A stretch of DNA of 64,000 nt, taken from NCBI GenBank assembly GCA_019925095.2, contig CM034392.1, positions 25,176,387 to 25,240,386 of the forward strand, in the 5' to 3' direction. The notes below the pieces were generated by a model. The model was not told where the DNA came from, made no database searches, and saw nothing but the letters and a program-made list of their open reading frames with translations. This document shows, piece after piece, positions 53,818 to 63,868 of this stretch (positions within the stretch are counted from its first letter, which is position 1; each line of letters opens with the position of its first letter). The stretch is from Dendrolimus kikuchii. Lineage: Eukaryota; Arthropoda; Insecta; Lepidoptera; Lasiocampidae. The position numbers and the translations under genes were made by a program.

Positions 53818-53955
53818 ACTAATCTCAACGAGGTAGACAACGCATTGGCTCCCTTAATATTGCAGACGTCCATGGGCAACGGTAACTACCTACAACCAAC
53901 TAGAGCGTCTGTCAGTTTGACTACAAGCAAACGTAAATAAGAAAAAAACAATTTT

Positions 53956-54130
53956 TAGCTAGACGTGTTGCTGGAGAGTTTCTTGCCGCTTCTTCTCTTT
54001 AACAGCGATAACACGTTGCGAAGCAATGTGCATAGAATAGAAATTAGACTTCATTTTAACTAAATGTTATGTCCTTCAAAAAATTTTCTCTAGTAAAATT
54101 TACTTTGAAATTAATGCGCATCGCTGAAGA
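53956..54130 (-). repeat. Module M plus companion
   Basis: tagctagacgtgttgctggag ... gcgaagcaatgtgcata, then ttcaaaaaattttctctag and tttgaaatt. More diverged than 55178. Confidence 0.7.
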
Positions 54131-54148
54131 ATCAAATTTCGTAGTCTG

Positions 54149-54460
54149 TTTTTTTATTATTATTGCAGGAGTCCAGCAGACAGGCAGATGGCCTACTTGA
54201 TGGAAGGTTACCATCGCCTATAGACATTTGCAACACCAAAGGTGCTACAAATGCGCTGCTGCTCTCTTAAGGGAGTCTGGAACCTGGTCACTAATACCGG
54301 AATACAGCACAAGGTTGTTATAGCGGCATACTCTAGACCAGGGGTGGTAGCCATCCAGTCGGGCAAATACCCTACCACCTGGCTGTAGGTAGTTTTGTCG
54401 TCTCACGACAGGCCGCTCGGCCTCAGGAAATTGTATTCTTTCTCCGTTCCTGCACGGATT
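54149..54460 (-). mobile_element. R330 retroposon copy
   Basis: Full length with two small gaps (ggaaggttacc, tcgtctcacgac). Confidence 0.87.
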
Positions 54461-54652
54461 TTTCCCGTATAGCATAATAACATAAATTTAATAATCATGT
54501 ATAGAGCAAATAAAGATCATTCATTGTGATGACAGTCCAAAAATAAACTATACATAAATAAAACTTCATGCACAATATCAAAGCAAAGAGCGACTAAAAC
54601 TTATTTTAAAACTGGATATCATTTCATGTTAACTGACCATAAATAGCTGGAC

Positions 54653-54795
54653 AACTAGTTAACAGCAGAACACAAACAAACACACCGCGTTAACCGCAAA
54701 AGCTTTCATTATCACTTCATTTACGTGCGGTACCCTAAAAACAAAGACCAAAAAATTTTGTTGTTTACTATGCGGAGTACATAATTTAGTTCTAA
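54653..54795 (-). repeat. Interspersed repeat family V
   Basis: Inverse of 43171-43306 with very few differences. Confidence 0.75.
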
Positions 54796-55191
54796 ATTCA
54801 AATTCAATTATTCAAATTAATACCGAAGCAAGAAAGAGAGTTGGTCTGAAAGAGAGTGTCGGAGTGAAGGTAAGGAAAGGAATGCTCCGGTGGTTCGGGC
54901 ATGTGGGATGCATGATGAAAGAATGACTAAACAGATATACAAGGCAAAAGTGGATGGATGCAAAAGTCGTGGAAGACCATTACACATCTTCCATGATATA
55001 ATTGATCGTGTACTAGCAGAAGGTGATGTGAGGAGCCTTAGGAACAGACGAGCGTGCATGACAAGAGCTATGAATGTCAAAGAAGCGAGTGAGGTGTGTA
55101 AGAACAAGCCTGAATGGCGCTCTGTTGTTCGTGCCTACCCCGAAAGGGAACTGGCGTGAATTTATGTATGTATGTAAATTCAAATTCAAAA
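54794..55191 (+). mobile_element. RTE-A LINE, about 110 codons, with likely 14-bp TSD
   Basis: aaattcaaattcaa occurs at 54794-54807 and about 55178-55191. From RKRVGLKESVGV the frame shifts near 54905 (CATGTGG|GATGC) and reads on to YPERELA-stop and (TATG)n. It sits at the edge of a module M element. Confidence 0.8.
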
Positions 55192-55362
55192 GTTTCTATT
55201 CAAAATAAGTTCCACTGGAGAACACTTTTTGAAGGTCATATATGTAAGTCAAAACCTAAATCTACTTTCTATTCTGTGTATACCGCTTCGCAATGTGTTA
55301 TGACTGTTCAAAGGAGAAGAAGCGGCCAGAAACTCCTCAGCAACACGTCCAGCTAAAAAAGA
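55178..55362 (+). repeat. Module M with companion, intact copy
   Basis: Starts aaattcaaattcaaaagtt, gttccactggagaacactttt, gaaggtcatat, then the module ccgcttcgcaatgtgttatg ... gaagaagcggccagaaac ... cgtccagct. Confidence 0.75.
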
Positions 55363-55483
55363 TTTTTCATGATAATTATTTGTATATTATCTTAGGCTCT
55401 TTCTTTCAAAATACATATAGATGAATAAATTCTAGGTAAAATTATGACATTTTTAAGGAGTGAGATATTATAAAGCCGTGGAA

Positions 55484-55728
55484 GCTTAGTTGTTAGCGTA
55501 CTTGCGTCTCGAACTCGAAGGGCGCGGGTTCGAATCCTAGCCGGAGATCATGCGCCTTAGGTAGTCTTTTGACTTGATGTGCATATTGTTACAATTACCA
55601 CGTGCTGTGCCTATGAAGGAAAACATCGTGATGAAACTTGCACATCAGATAGGCAGGTTTAACCTATGTGTTAAACCGGCCTATACGTTTTGGACAAGGG
55701 TGGCGGGTATACTGTCCATCCTATACTA
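55484..55728 (+). mobile_element. tRNA-derived SINE, second family
   Basis: A-box-like TAGTTGTTAGCG region, B-box GGTTCGAATCC at about 55530, then ttacaattaccacgtgct and gaaggaaaacatcgtgatg as in 44241-44545. Confidence 0.85.
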
Positions 55729-55962
55729 TCTTATTCCCTACTAATATTATAAACGCGAAAGTTTGTAAGAATGTATGTATGTATGTTTGTTTGTTACTCT
55801 TTCATGCAAAAACTACTGAATAGATTTTGATGAAACTTTACAATAATATAGCTTACACATGAGAATAATACATAAGCTATAATTTACTAAGATATAGTGT
55901 GAATTATCTAAAATATAACGATTTTACATCACTACGCGGGTGAGACCGCGGGGCGCAGCTAG
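55729..55962 (+). mobile_element. Helitron-like non-autonomous element, complete
   Basis: A|TCTTATTCCCTACTAATATT at the start and gcgcagCTAG|T at the end. It contains a (TATG)4 repeat and the atagattttgatgaaac block. Confidence 0.7.
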
Positions 55963-55970
55963 TAAACTAT

Positions 55971-56222
55971 AACTGACACCAGCATTTAACAGATACACTC
56001 TACATTAGTATAAGTTTAGTATTAAAATTAGAATAAATTAATATAATAACTTATTCTTAAGGTACACCACAACATAAAAATCACTAAATTAATGTCACAC
56101 ACTAACAAAAATAAACAATAAGCGTTTAGGGACTCTAAAATCTTTCATAGAAATTAAGTAGTAAAAAAGGGTACGGAACTCGAGTCCGTAGAGATGTTAA
56201 TAATAATAAAAAAAAACTGACA
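55971..56222 (+). mobile_element. Retroposon family U with 8-bp TSD
   Basis: aactgaca at 55971-55978 and 56215-56222, A-rich tail. Same family as 30295-30693, shorter at its 5' end. Confidence 0.75.
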
Positions 56223-56295
56223 ACTAATTTTCTATTAAAACTACTTATCTACTATAATGCAACGTTATATAATAATTTCAAGTCAAACTATAGAC

Positions 56296-56607
56296 TTTTT
56301 TTTATTGCAGGAGATCAGCAGAGAGGCAAATGGCCCACTTGATGGAAAGCGGTTACCATCGCCTATGGACATTTGCAACACCAAAGGTACTACAAATGCG
56401 CTGCTGCTCTCTTAAGGGAAACTGGAACCTGGTCACTAATGCCGGAACACAACTCGAAGGTTGTTATGGCGACATACTTTAGACCAGGGGTGGTAGCCAT
56501 CCAGTCGGGCAAGTGCCCTACCACCTGGCTGTGGGTTGTTAAGTCGCCTCTTACGACAGGCCGCCCGGCCGCAGGAAATTGTATTCTTTCTCCGTTCCTG
56601 CACGGAT
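56296..56607 (-). mobile_element. R330 retroposon copy
   Basis: Full length, T8 at the left, tgcacggat at the right. Confidence 0.88.
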
Positions 56608-56834
56608 GAAACTAGACTAGACTAGAGGGCCTTTTTCGGACGATCGGATGGGCGACATCAGCCCAAGTACCGGGGGAGGGACAGGGTGGAGGCTGACCTG
56701 TGTGAGCTTCAAGCCGTGGCAAGAAATCGCAATGGACAGAAACAACTCGCGTGTTCTCGTTTCCGAGGCCAAGACAAATTTTGGGTCGCTGAGCCAACAG
56801 AGTTCAATGCATCGAACTACTTTATTATTTTTAT
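56608..56834. other. GC-rich unassigned segment
   Basis: Open on the plus strand with MGDISPSTGGGTG and VLVSEAKTNFGSL. This faintly resembles the end of an RTE-type ORF (R-V-L-V-x-E-A-K-T) but it cannot be placed with confidence. Confidence 0.3.
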
Positions 56835-57122
56835 ACAATTTCCTGCGTTGGGGCGGTCTGTCGTAAGAGGCGACAAAACCACCCACAGCCAGGTGATAGG
56901 GTATTTGCTCGACTGTATGGCGACCTCCCCTGGTCTAGAGTATGCCGCCATAACAACCTTGTGTTGTGTTCCGGCATTAGTGACCAGGTTCCAGTCTCCC
57001 TTAAGAGGGCAGCAGCGCATTTGTAGCACCTTTGGTGTTGCAAATGTCTATAGGCGATGGTAACCGCTTTCCATCAAGTAGGTCGTCTGCCTGTCTGATG
57101 AACTCCTGCATTAAAAAAAAAC
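56835..57122 (+). mobile_element. R330 copy, slightly 5'-truncated
   Basis: From acaatttcctgcg to ctcctgcattaaaaaaaa. Confidence 0.87.
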
Positions 57123-57237
57123 GCAAAACTAGAAAGCTGAATTTTATTATATAAAGATATAGTACTATATGTGATTATAATTAGTTATAGAAACTTTAAA
57201 TATATTAATGAATTAAATTTATTCTCTTTTTTTTCAG

Positions 57238-57289
57238 TGAAGGCCTCTTCACATGTCCAGTAAATGCATCGCCAGTGGACTACGCTAAG
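57238..57289 (+). CDS. Candidate 52-bp internal exon of a host gene
   Basis: Acceptor ttctcttttttttcag ends at 57237 and a GTATGTACG donor starts at 57290. Frame 2 reads EGLFTCPVNASPVDYAK with no stop; the other frames hit stops or read poorly. N-A-S is an N-glycosylation sequon and the single Cys suggests, weakly, a secreted or extracellular domain. The exon starts with one base completing a codon, which fits the phase of the candidate exon at 35218, and ends in phase 0. It is not repeated in the window. The family is not recognised. Confidence 0.5.
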
Positions 57290-57576
57290 GTATGTACGAA
57301 ATTAAAAATAGTGACTTAACTATCGAGCTCGGTAAATGATGTGCTGCCCTGAAATTTCGAATCCGATTGCAGCGTCACCTACCGCATCCAATTGTGAAAC
57401 TAACTCTCAGATTCACTAATACAAAAAATTCATTAAAATTGGTGCAGTGGTTTAGGAGTTCAGCGACATACACACGTACAGAAGCATTATCTATACAGGT
57501 GAATAAAATTGAAGTGTCAGCTTCTAATCAAAATAACAGCTTTTTACTGAATGCATATTAAAGTATATACGTTACT

Positions 57577-57776
57577 TATATAAAAAAATAATTTAAATTT
57601 TTTTTGTCTGTCTGTCTGGATGTTCCGGCTAATCTCTGAAACGGCTGGATCGATTTTGATGGGACTTTCACTGGCAGATAGTTGATGTTTAAAGGGATAA
57701 CTTAGGCTACTTTTTTACTTTTATTCAGGGTTTCGCGAAAAAAATTACAGGCGGGCGAAGTCGCGGGTACAGCTTG
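57577..57776 (+). mobile_element. Helitron-like non-autonomous element
   Basis: Contains gtctgtctgtctgg, ggctggatcgattttgatgg and ends gcgggcgaagtcgcgggtacagCTTG, a CTAG-like end with one change. Inverse family member at 8370. Confidence 0.6.
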
Positions 57777-58300
57777 TAAAATTATATATATATATATATA
57801 GCATTCTTTTTCCATGATGCTAGTAGATAGTAATAACACGCAAACGTGTATTAATGAAAGCGCTTCTCAAGAAAAGTTTTCTCTAGAGTTAACTTAGGAA
57901 GGAATGGTTCTAAGAAGTATTTTAAATGTATAACAGATGGCGCCACTGAGCTTATGAATGATACGTTAAGTAATAAAAATATTATCACGTGTGCGCGACA
58001 ACTATGCATAGACGATGCGCCTGAGCATTTTTCCCGGGTGGTCTGCTGCCAAGTAGTTCGAGCGAGCGTTAATAGGTGGCGTTGAACTTAAAATTGAAAC
58101 TTGCGGTCGTGTTTACCACGTTCAGTTGTAAAATGTAGATGTTTATAGGGTTGAGTGAAATAAAATAACTAACATTTATTTTAATTTCCATTTTAAATTT
58201 CGAATAAAAGTCAAAGTTAAAATGATCAAATTTTAAATTTTGAGGACTTCGCTTCGGCTGCGTTTCGTAAACTACCTTCTCCAGCTTTAAAGTGGACGAC
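57777..58300. other. Spacer with short (TA)n
   Basis: (TA)9 near 57785. Otherwise unrecognised. Confidence 0.4.
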
Positions 58301-59270
58301 TTTTTTTGAGTATAAAAAACCCGTTTACGGACTTATCACCGTATGGGGATCACGATGAGGGCGTATAGGGAAAACCGGGCTGCTCCTCACCCGATGGAGG
58401 TTACCGCTGCCGGAATATATACCAAAGCTCCTCGTGTTCCTTCCATTTGCCTATAGTCAGGGCTCCGGGAAATGGCAATCACTTGCTCCGCGAGGACCCT
58501 GGCCCGTGCTGGCCGAGACAGCTGAGACGGCCTAGTCCATCGCCACTGCATAATCTCTCGCTGGTCTTCTTCCTCTTAGCTACTATAGATGGCGAGGAGC
58601 TTGGGGCTTCGAAGAGATCCTCTTTGCCCCGCCTTCTATTCGGTAGTAGACTACCTCGATCGGTGGCGGGGTTTGGAGATGTTAAAGTTTTCCGCAGCAG
58701 CCTACCGTCCGCAGAGCGCAAAGCACTACGCGGCGCTACTATGGAGAGCGTGGAATAACTCCGCTTCTTTATCCTACGGCCTTTAATGTGAGCGGACCTT
58801 TACCTGGGTTTCACTCGCGACCATATGCCCTCGACGCCAGAGTTCAGTCAACGCAGCGCCGGAGCCTTCATCTGAGCAGGGGCGGAGTTATGGCTCATCT
58901 TAGCGTGTCGTCGATCCTGTCTTCCCGATCCCATCCCTTATTCCACTCCTCCTTTTTTATAGCAAAGCTGGCCTTCAGACGTTCCCTGTAATGGAAAGTA
59001 GTGGCCGTCGCCTGTAGCCTTTTGCCAACAGCCAATACGGAGGGCCGCAAATTCAAACTTCGAAGACAACTCGTTACTAACGCAACTTTGACCACTAAGA
59101 TGGCCAGTACTTTAAGCACATTTATTACTTTTTGCGGGGCGCGTAGACATAGGTTCAAAACCACAGACGCACGTGTGCACGGCGACCGGCAAAGTGGGCA
59201 AGTGAAACACGCTCACATTTGGGGACGGCTAGCGTGCCTGACAAAGGGATGAAGCTATATTTAGAAACAA
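58301..59270. other. GC-richer unassigned segment
   Basis: Several overlapping open frames of 65-103 codons on both strands, none with a recognisable domain or start context. Composition and lack of partners set it apart from its AT-rich surroundings; it may be a single-copy old element or a gene remnant. The stretch 58980-59250 ends with tgcctgacaaaggg. Confidence 0.3.
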
Positions 59271-59934
59271 ATTAACATCCTCCACTTCCACGTATATATA
59301 TTTGTAAAAAAAAAGATAGGCTTAACACAGAAAGAGCAATGTTAGACCGGCCATTGTGGAGTTCTTTCCGGGAGGCGTGTGTCCATCAGTGGACGTATTA
59401 TAACTGAAATGATGATGATGATTGAGGTAAAAATATAGGCGAGCCGGGGCGGCGTTTTACAGTTTTTGCCCCCCTAGAAACAATTCAAGAGCCGGGATGA
59501 TGCGTTGCCAACTTTTGGGATAGGATAGACGTGATAGGACAAAGGGAATAGAGTCCTATACCAGCCTCTCTATCCCATACCCCTGGAGTTACGAACGTGT
59601 ATAAGTCATGGTAATCATTTTCCTTCAGGTTAAACGTCGGCGTATTTGCTGCCTTCGTACTCAAATATAAACTACTTCCCAGCCCTGCAGCGATATTTAA
59701 TAGTACCTCTCGTAAAACTAGTAGCTTTAAACAATGCGAAGTTAAAGCTATGTGGAATGGTTCTTCGGGAATGGGTTATTTTTATGTGTTCTTTCAAATG
59801 CCAGGATAAACTAACTTAAGTGTTTCCTTAGTAATTTTTACTGTTACGACCACGCAGTTAATATGTTTGCATTATTTAAAATTTAAATGATTGCCCGGTT
59901 TTATTATTGTTTCGATTGAAGAATTCATTTTTTA
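59271..59934. other. Spacer, nothing recognised
   Basis: Contains a (GAT)n scrap near 59408 (possible RTE-C tail) and a purine-rich patch near 59515. Confidence 0.35.
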
Positions 59935-60207
59935 TTTTTATAGCGGGAGATCAGCCCATCGCCTATGGACATTTGCAACACCAAAGGTGCTACAAATGCG
60001 CTGCTGCTCTCTTAAGGGAGACTGGAACCTGGTCACTAATGCCGGAACACAACTCAAGGTTGTTATGGCGACATACTTTAGACCAGGGGTGGTAGCCATT
60101 CAGTCGGGCAAATGCCTTACCACCTGGCTGTGGGTTGTTAATTCGCCTGTTACGACAGGCCGCCCGGCCGCAGGTAATTGTATTCTTTCTCCGTTCCTGC
60201 ACGGATA
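59935..60207 (-). mobile_element. R330 copy with internal deletion
   Basis: ggagatcagccc joins directly to atcgcctatgg, removing about 38 bases near the 3' tail; otherwise complete. Confidence 0.85.
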
Positions 60208-60346
60208 ATAAACGGATAGGCTATATATCATCACGCTAACACCAATAGGAGCGGAGCACCGATGAAGAATGTTTCATAATCGCAGTTTTTTTCAACTTAT
60301 TTTTTTTAAAACTATTCCACGCGAACGAAGTCGCCGGCAGAAGCTA
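60208..60346 (+). mobile_element. Helitron-like element, 3' part
   Basis: ggctatatatcatcacgcta, aataggagcggagcac, ccacgcgaacgaagtcgcc, agCTAG|T. The 5' half is replaced by R330. Confidence 0.65.
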
Positions 60347-60792
60347 GTAACCTATATAAAACTGTTAGGTACATATCTGTCTGTACCTTTTTAAACAAGA
60401 AAGGTATTTGAGCAGTGCTAACGGAATTTGTTACCTCGCTCTCAGCACGATTGTATCCGTAATTGAATTGAATTAGAAATGTGTGGCGTGCGAACTTTAT
60501 GCGCTTGCGCATCGTCTCATTCGGGAAGCTATCGATAGGAGTCATGGCCTTCGATCATTTACCTTACAATCAGTATAAATTTATCATTACTTGTAGAGAC
60601 CTCACAATAAATTGCAAGTGAACTGTTAGTAAAGTATAGGAACTGGCCATTAAAGATTATGAATTAAAAAATTAAACGTTTGTAATTTCATAACGTAAAC
60701 TGACTTCCAAAAGGAGGTTTTCAATCCGATTGTATATTTTTTTGTATGTTTGTTAAGCGATTTCTCCGCCAATTGTGAACCGATTTAAAAAA
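60347..60792. other. Spacer, nothing recognised
   Basis: A 77-codon minus-strand frame is unrecognised. Confidence 0.4.
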
Positions 60793-60952
60793 AAACTTCA
60801 ACGGACAAGTGGAAAAACGAATCGCAAGAAAATTTTAACTTGAAGTTTTACGGGCAGATTGTTAATGTACTTGTCCAATTTGAAAACCTGCCCGTAAAAC
60901 TTCAAGTTAAAATTTTGTTGCGATTCGTTTTTCCACTTGCCCGTTGAAGTTT
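60793..60952. repeat. 160-nt near-perfect hairpin, 65-bp stem
   Basis: Arms 60793-60857 and 60888-60952 pair at 63 of 65 positions around a 30-nt loop. The arm sequence was not seen elsewhere in the window. No TSD or terminal motif of a known transposon is evident. Confidence 0.9.
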
Positions 60953-61402
60953 CACTTCTACTGTGTCCCAGCACACTGCAAATTATGATTTGGTTAGGTT
61001 AGGTACATTTTAATGAATGCATTTTTTATTTAAACATATTTTATTTTATCAAACAAAAAAACTGAATTCGATTCGGAACCAATAAAAACATCGACAGTCT
61101 ACTATAACATTATGCCGCCTCTCACCACGTCTAGTCTAAATTTATGCCGCTCTTCCACGCGGCCGTAACGCTTTTTCGTGACAGAAAAGTCCTAAGACCC
61201 CGTCTATATAGAAGTTTTACTTCAAAAAATATTCGAAAGAGTATATATACTCTTGAGGTAGCCCTAGTGTCACCAAGTCAGAATTTGATTAGTGCATCCC
61301 AGGGAAATTGAGTGTGACCCTTGAAGAGCACTGCATTTAAAAAATAATATAAGCTATCATTTTAGTGGATACTGTATCGGATTAAGCTAACTTATACTCT
61401 TA
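60953..61402. other. Spacer, nothing recognised
   Basis: No repeat partner or coding signal. Confidence 0.4.
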
Positions 61403-61428
61403 TCCGTGCAGGAACGGAGAAAGAATAC
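61403..61428 (+). mobile_element. R330 sliver, first 26 bases only
   Basis: atccgtgcaggaacggag and gaaagaata, cut where the PLE begins. Confidence 0.75.
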
Positions 61429-61429
61429 A

Positions 61430-61717
61430 GTAAAAGAACACATTGCTGACATGAAACACACAAGGTCTACGAAGTCTGCGATCAGTGAACACACGCTGGA
61501 TAAACCCAACCACTACATCAGATTCGATAACCCACAAATCCTCGCGAAAGAGAATCGTTTCATACCTAGAATGATGCGTGAGGCCATTGAAATCAAAAAC
61601 ACCCAAATTTCAATAGAGAAGATGGTTGGCAAGTACCACCTGTTTGGGATCCAATTATCAAAACTATTAAGACCCAAACCCAGCAAAATCCAGCTGCCAG
61701 ACCTCAAGACACTGTGA
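61430..61717 (+). pseudogene. PLE GIY-YIG endonuclease C-terminus, frameshifted
   Basis: VKEHIADMKHTRSTKSAISE and HTLDKPNHYIRFDNPQILA, KENRFIPRMMREAIEIK read on, then a one-base loss in an A-run shifts the end (K-H-P-N-F-N-R-E-D is lost). Stop at 61715. Confidence 0.75.
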
Positions 61718-62011
61718 GCTCTTTCTGCGTACAACGGAACACAAACCAACTTGACTGATAATTACTTTTATTTTTCCTTCCACCCATTTTAATATTATAT
61801 AAAATTATTAGAGCTAGGCATGTTTGTTGAAGAGTTTCTTGCGCCGCTTCTTCTCTTCAAGCCATAACATGTTGCGAAGCGGTAGTAAATTAGATTAGGC
61901 TCCCATAGATTAAATAATAACCATAAACAAAATTAAAAATTAAATAATTAAAATTAATAAGTTGGCGGTAGGCTAAATAAAACTTTAACAATACTCGTTG
62001 ACACTTGACAT

Positions 62012-62068
62012 CTTTGTCTTCCGTGATCACGGCCACTGAAAAGTGGCCGAAACGTCGGAAAAACCAAA
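62012..62068 (+). ncRNA. Hammerhead-like motif, third copy
   Basis: Plus-strand version of the motif: TTTG, TTCC, GTGATCA(C), GGCCACT-GAAA-AGTGGCC, GAAACGTC, GGAA, CAAA. ccgtgatcacgg is itself a perfect 12-base palindrome that could compete with the ribozyme fold. Confidence 0.5.
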
Positions 62069-62114
62069 ATCAAATAAAATTACCGCGCTTAAAACCGTTA
62101 AAACGTAGTTTTAG

Positions 62115-62343
62115 AAATTAAGTAGTAAAAAAAGGTATGGAACTCGAGTCCGTAGATATGTTAATAATAATATAAAAAAAATCTGGCCATTTTAAATCAT
62201 TCTCAGAAAAAATACCGCGTCATTGCCAGTATAAGAGTAGCGCAGATTTTAAGTCTATGAATTTGATGTCGAACAGCCAAAATCGCATAGAAATCGACCC
62301 AATAGGTAGTTTTTACGTGAACCCCGAACCAACAGACGATAAA
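62115..62343 (+). mobile_element. Family U 3' scrap and spacer
   Basis: 62115-62175 has gaaattaagtagtaaaa and ggaactcgagtccgtag plus an A-rich tail, as in 30640 and 56150. The remainder is unrecognised. Confidence 0.6.
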
Positions 62344-62578
62344 TCCTATAATTATTATAAACGCGAAAGTTTGTAAGAATGTATGGATGAATGGATGTAT
62401 GTATGTTTGCTACTCTTTCACGCATAAACTACTGAATGGATTTTGATGAAACTTTACAATGATATTGTTTACTCATCAGAATAACACATATGCCATAATT
62501 TATAAAGATATAGTGTGAATTATCTAAAATATAACGAATTTCCATTAACACGCGGGTGAGACCGCTGGGTACAGCTAG
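62344..62578 (+). mobile_element. Helitron-like non-autonomous element, complete
   Basis: A|TCCTATAATTATTATAAACG to tacagCTAG|T; closest to 55729-55962. Confidence 0.7.
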
Positions 62579-62690
62579 TCTTAAAATAAATTGCATCGTG
62601 TTCTCCGTCGTTTATATAGTCTATTCCAGTTGTTTTTTTTAAAGCTTCAATGTACAGACACGGCACATTTTATAATATTACTAACTTCTG

Positions 62691-62910
62691 CCTTCGACTT
62701 CGTCCGCGTGGAATAGTTTAAAAAAACCCGATTTTGATTCTTTATTGGTGCTCCGCTCCTATTGGTCTTAGCGTGATGATATATAGCCTATAGCCTTCTT
62801 CGATAAATGGGCTATCTAACACTGAAATAATTTTTCAATTCAGACCAGTAGTTGCTGAGATTAGCGCGCTCAACCAAACAAACTCTTCAGCTTTATATAT
62901 TAGTATAAGA
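62691..62910 (-). mobile_element. Helitron-like non-autonomous element
   Basis: Left end ctaacttctgccttcgacttcg (CTAA for CTAG), right end atattagtataaga|T. Closest to 42268-42517. Confidence 0.65.
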
Positions 62911-63182
62911 TATACATTAGCACCACATACATACAAGTCGGTACCTAGATTCGTAGGTAATATTTTCAAGAAACCAGAAGATCTCTTATAAACGACCTTG
63001 AAATAAAGAAACAATTGACTATCATAAATCGTTCAGTGGTCTTTCTGGCAGATACGCCACGATCCACGATATTATCAAATTTGGTACAGCCACAACGCAC
63101 ATCTGTCACGGATATATGCGTACGGCTTGATATAAAAATTCATATTTACTTCTATATAAATATGTACTGTTCATTTTATATA
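62911..63182. other. Spacer, nothing recognised
   Basis: No repeat partner or coding signal. Confidence 0.4.
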
Positions 63183-63544
63183 TAGTATGAGCAAAGCATT
63201 CGTAATACCGAAGTAAGAAAGAGAATTGGTCTGAAAGAGAGTGTCGGGGTGAAGGTAAGGAAAGGAATGCTCCGGTGGTTCGGGAATGTGGAAAGAATGC
63301 ATGATGAAAGAATGACTAAACAGATATACAATGCAAAACACACACCTTCCATGATCAAACTGATCGTGTACTAGCAGAAGGTGATGTCAGGAGCCTTAAG
63401 AACAGACGAGCGTGCATGACAAGAGTTATGAATGTCAAAGAAGCAACTGAAGTGTGTAAGAATAAGCCTAAATGGCGCTCTGTTGTTCGTGCCTTCCCCG
63501 CAAGGGAACTGGCGTCAAGTTATGTATGTAGTATGAGCAAAGCA
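63183..63544 (+). mobile_element. RTE-A LINE with 16-bp TSD
   Basis: tagtatgagcaaagca at 63183-63198 and 63529-63544. It lacks about 27 bases coding D-G-C-R-S-R-G-R-P-R, and its stop codon is mutated (TCA), so the frame would run into the (TATG)n tail. Confidence 0.9.
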
Positions 63545-63868
63545 AATACATACCTATCTATGAGTATACACATTACGATGCCTGGTTGGTACTAGTGTTG
63601 CCAGGTTTAATTTGTTTTAAATCGGGATAGAAGGTAAAACAAACAAAGGAACAAGGTTTAAAAAAATTGAGGTTTTATTATTTAAATCCCTATTTAATAT
63701 TCTACATGTGAAAGTAACTCTGTCTGTCTGTCTGTTCCGTTTTCACGGAAAAAGTACGGGACCGATTTGGTTGAGACTTAGTATATATATTCGATGCCGA
63801 TATATACGGAGTTCTCCCCCACTGACGGACTTCCCCACCTTGACTGTATATATAGATTTAGTATATAT
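63545..63868. other. Spacer, nothing recognised
   Basis: Contains a (CTGT)4 scrap near 63721; otherwise unrecognised. Confidence 0.4.

Larger units (their letters stand above)
53092..53868. repeat. Long hairpin split by a SINE
   Basis: gagccaatgcgttgtctacc... at 53108-53129 (22 nt) is the exact inverse of 53830-53851. Pairing extends outwards for about 15 bases with three mismatches and inwards through ttgaga/tctcaa. Without the inserted SINE the arms would form one hairpin of about 90 nt with a 4-base loop. Confidence 0.75.
61429..62114 (+). mobile_element. Penelope-like element, 5'-truncated
   Basis: Same sequence as 6940-7679 in the opposite orientation: endonuclease end (61430-61717), 3' UTR with module M at 61808-61885, and a hammerhead-like motif near the end. 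It stops at aacgtagtttt, where a family U scrap starts; no TSD. Confidence 0.8.

Noticed and set aside
58447..59252. Cluster of 65-103 codon frames as a gene
   Set aside because: Frames overlap on both strands, lack domains and splice signals; open length is explained by higher GC content.
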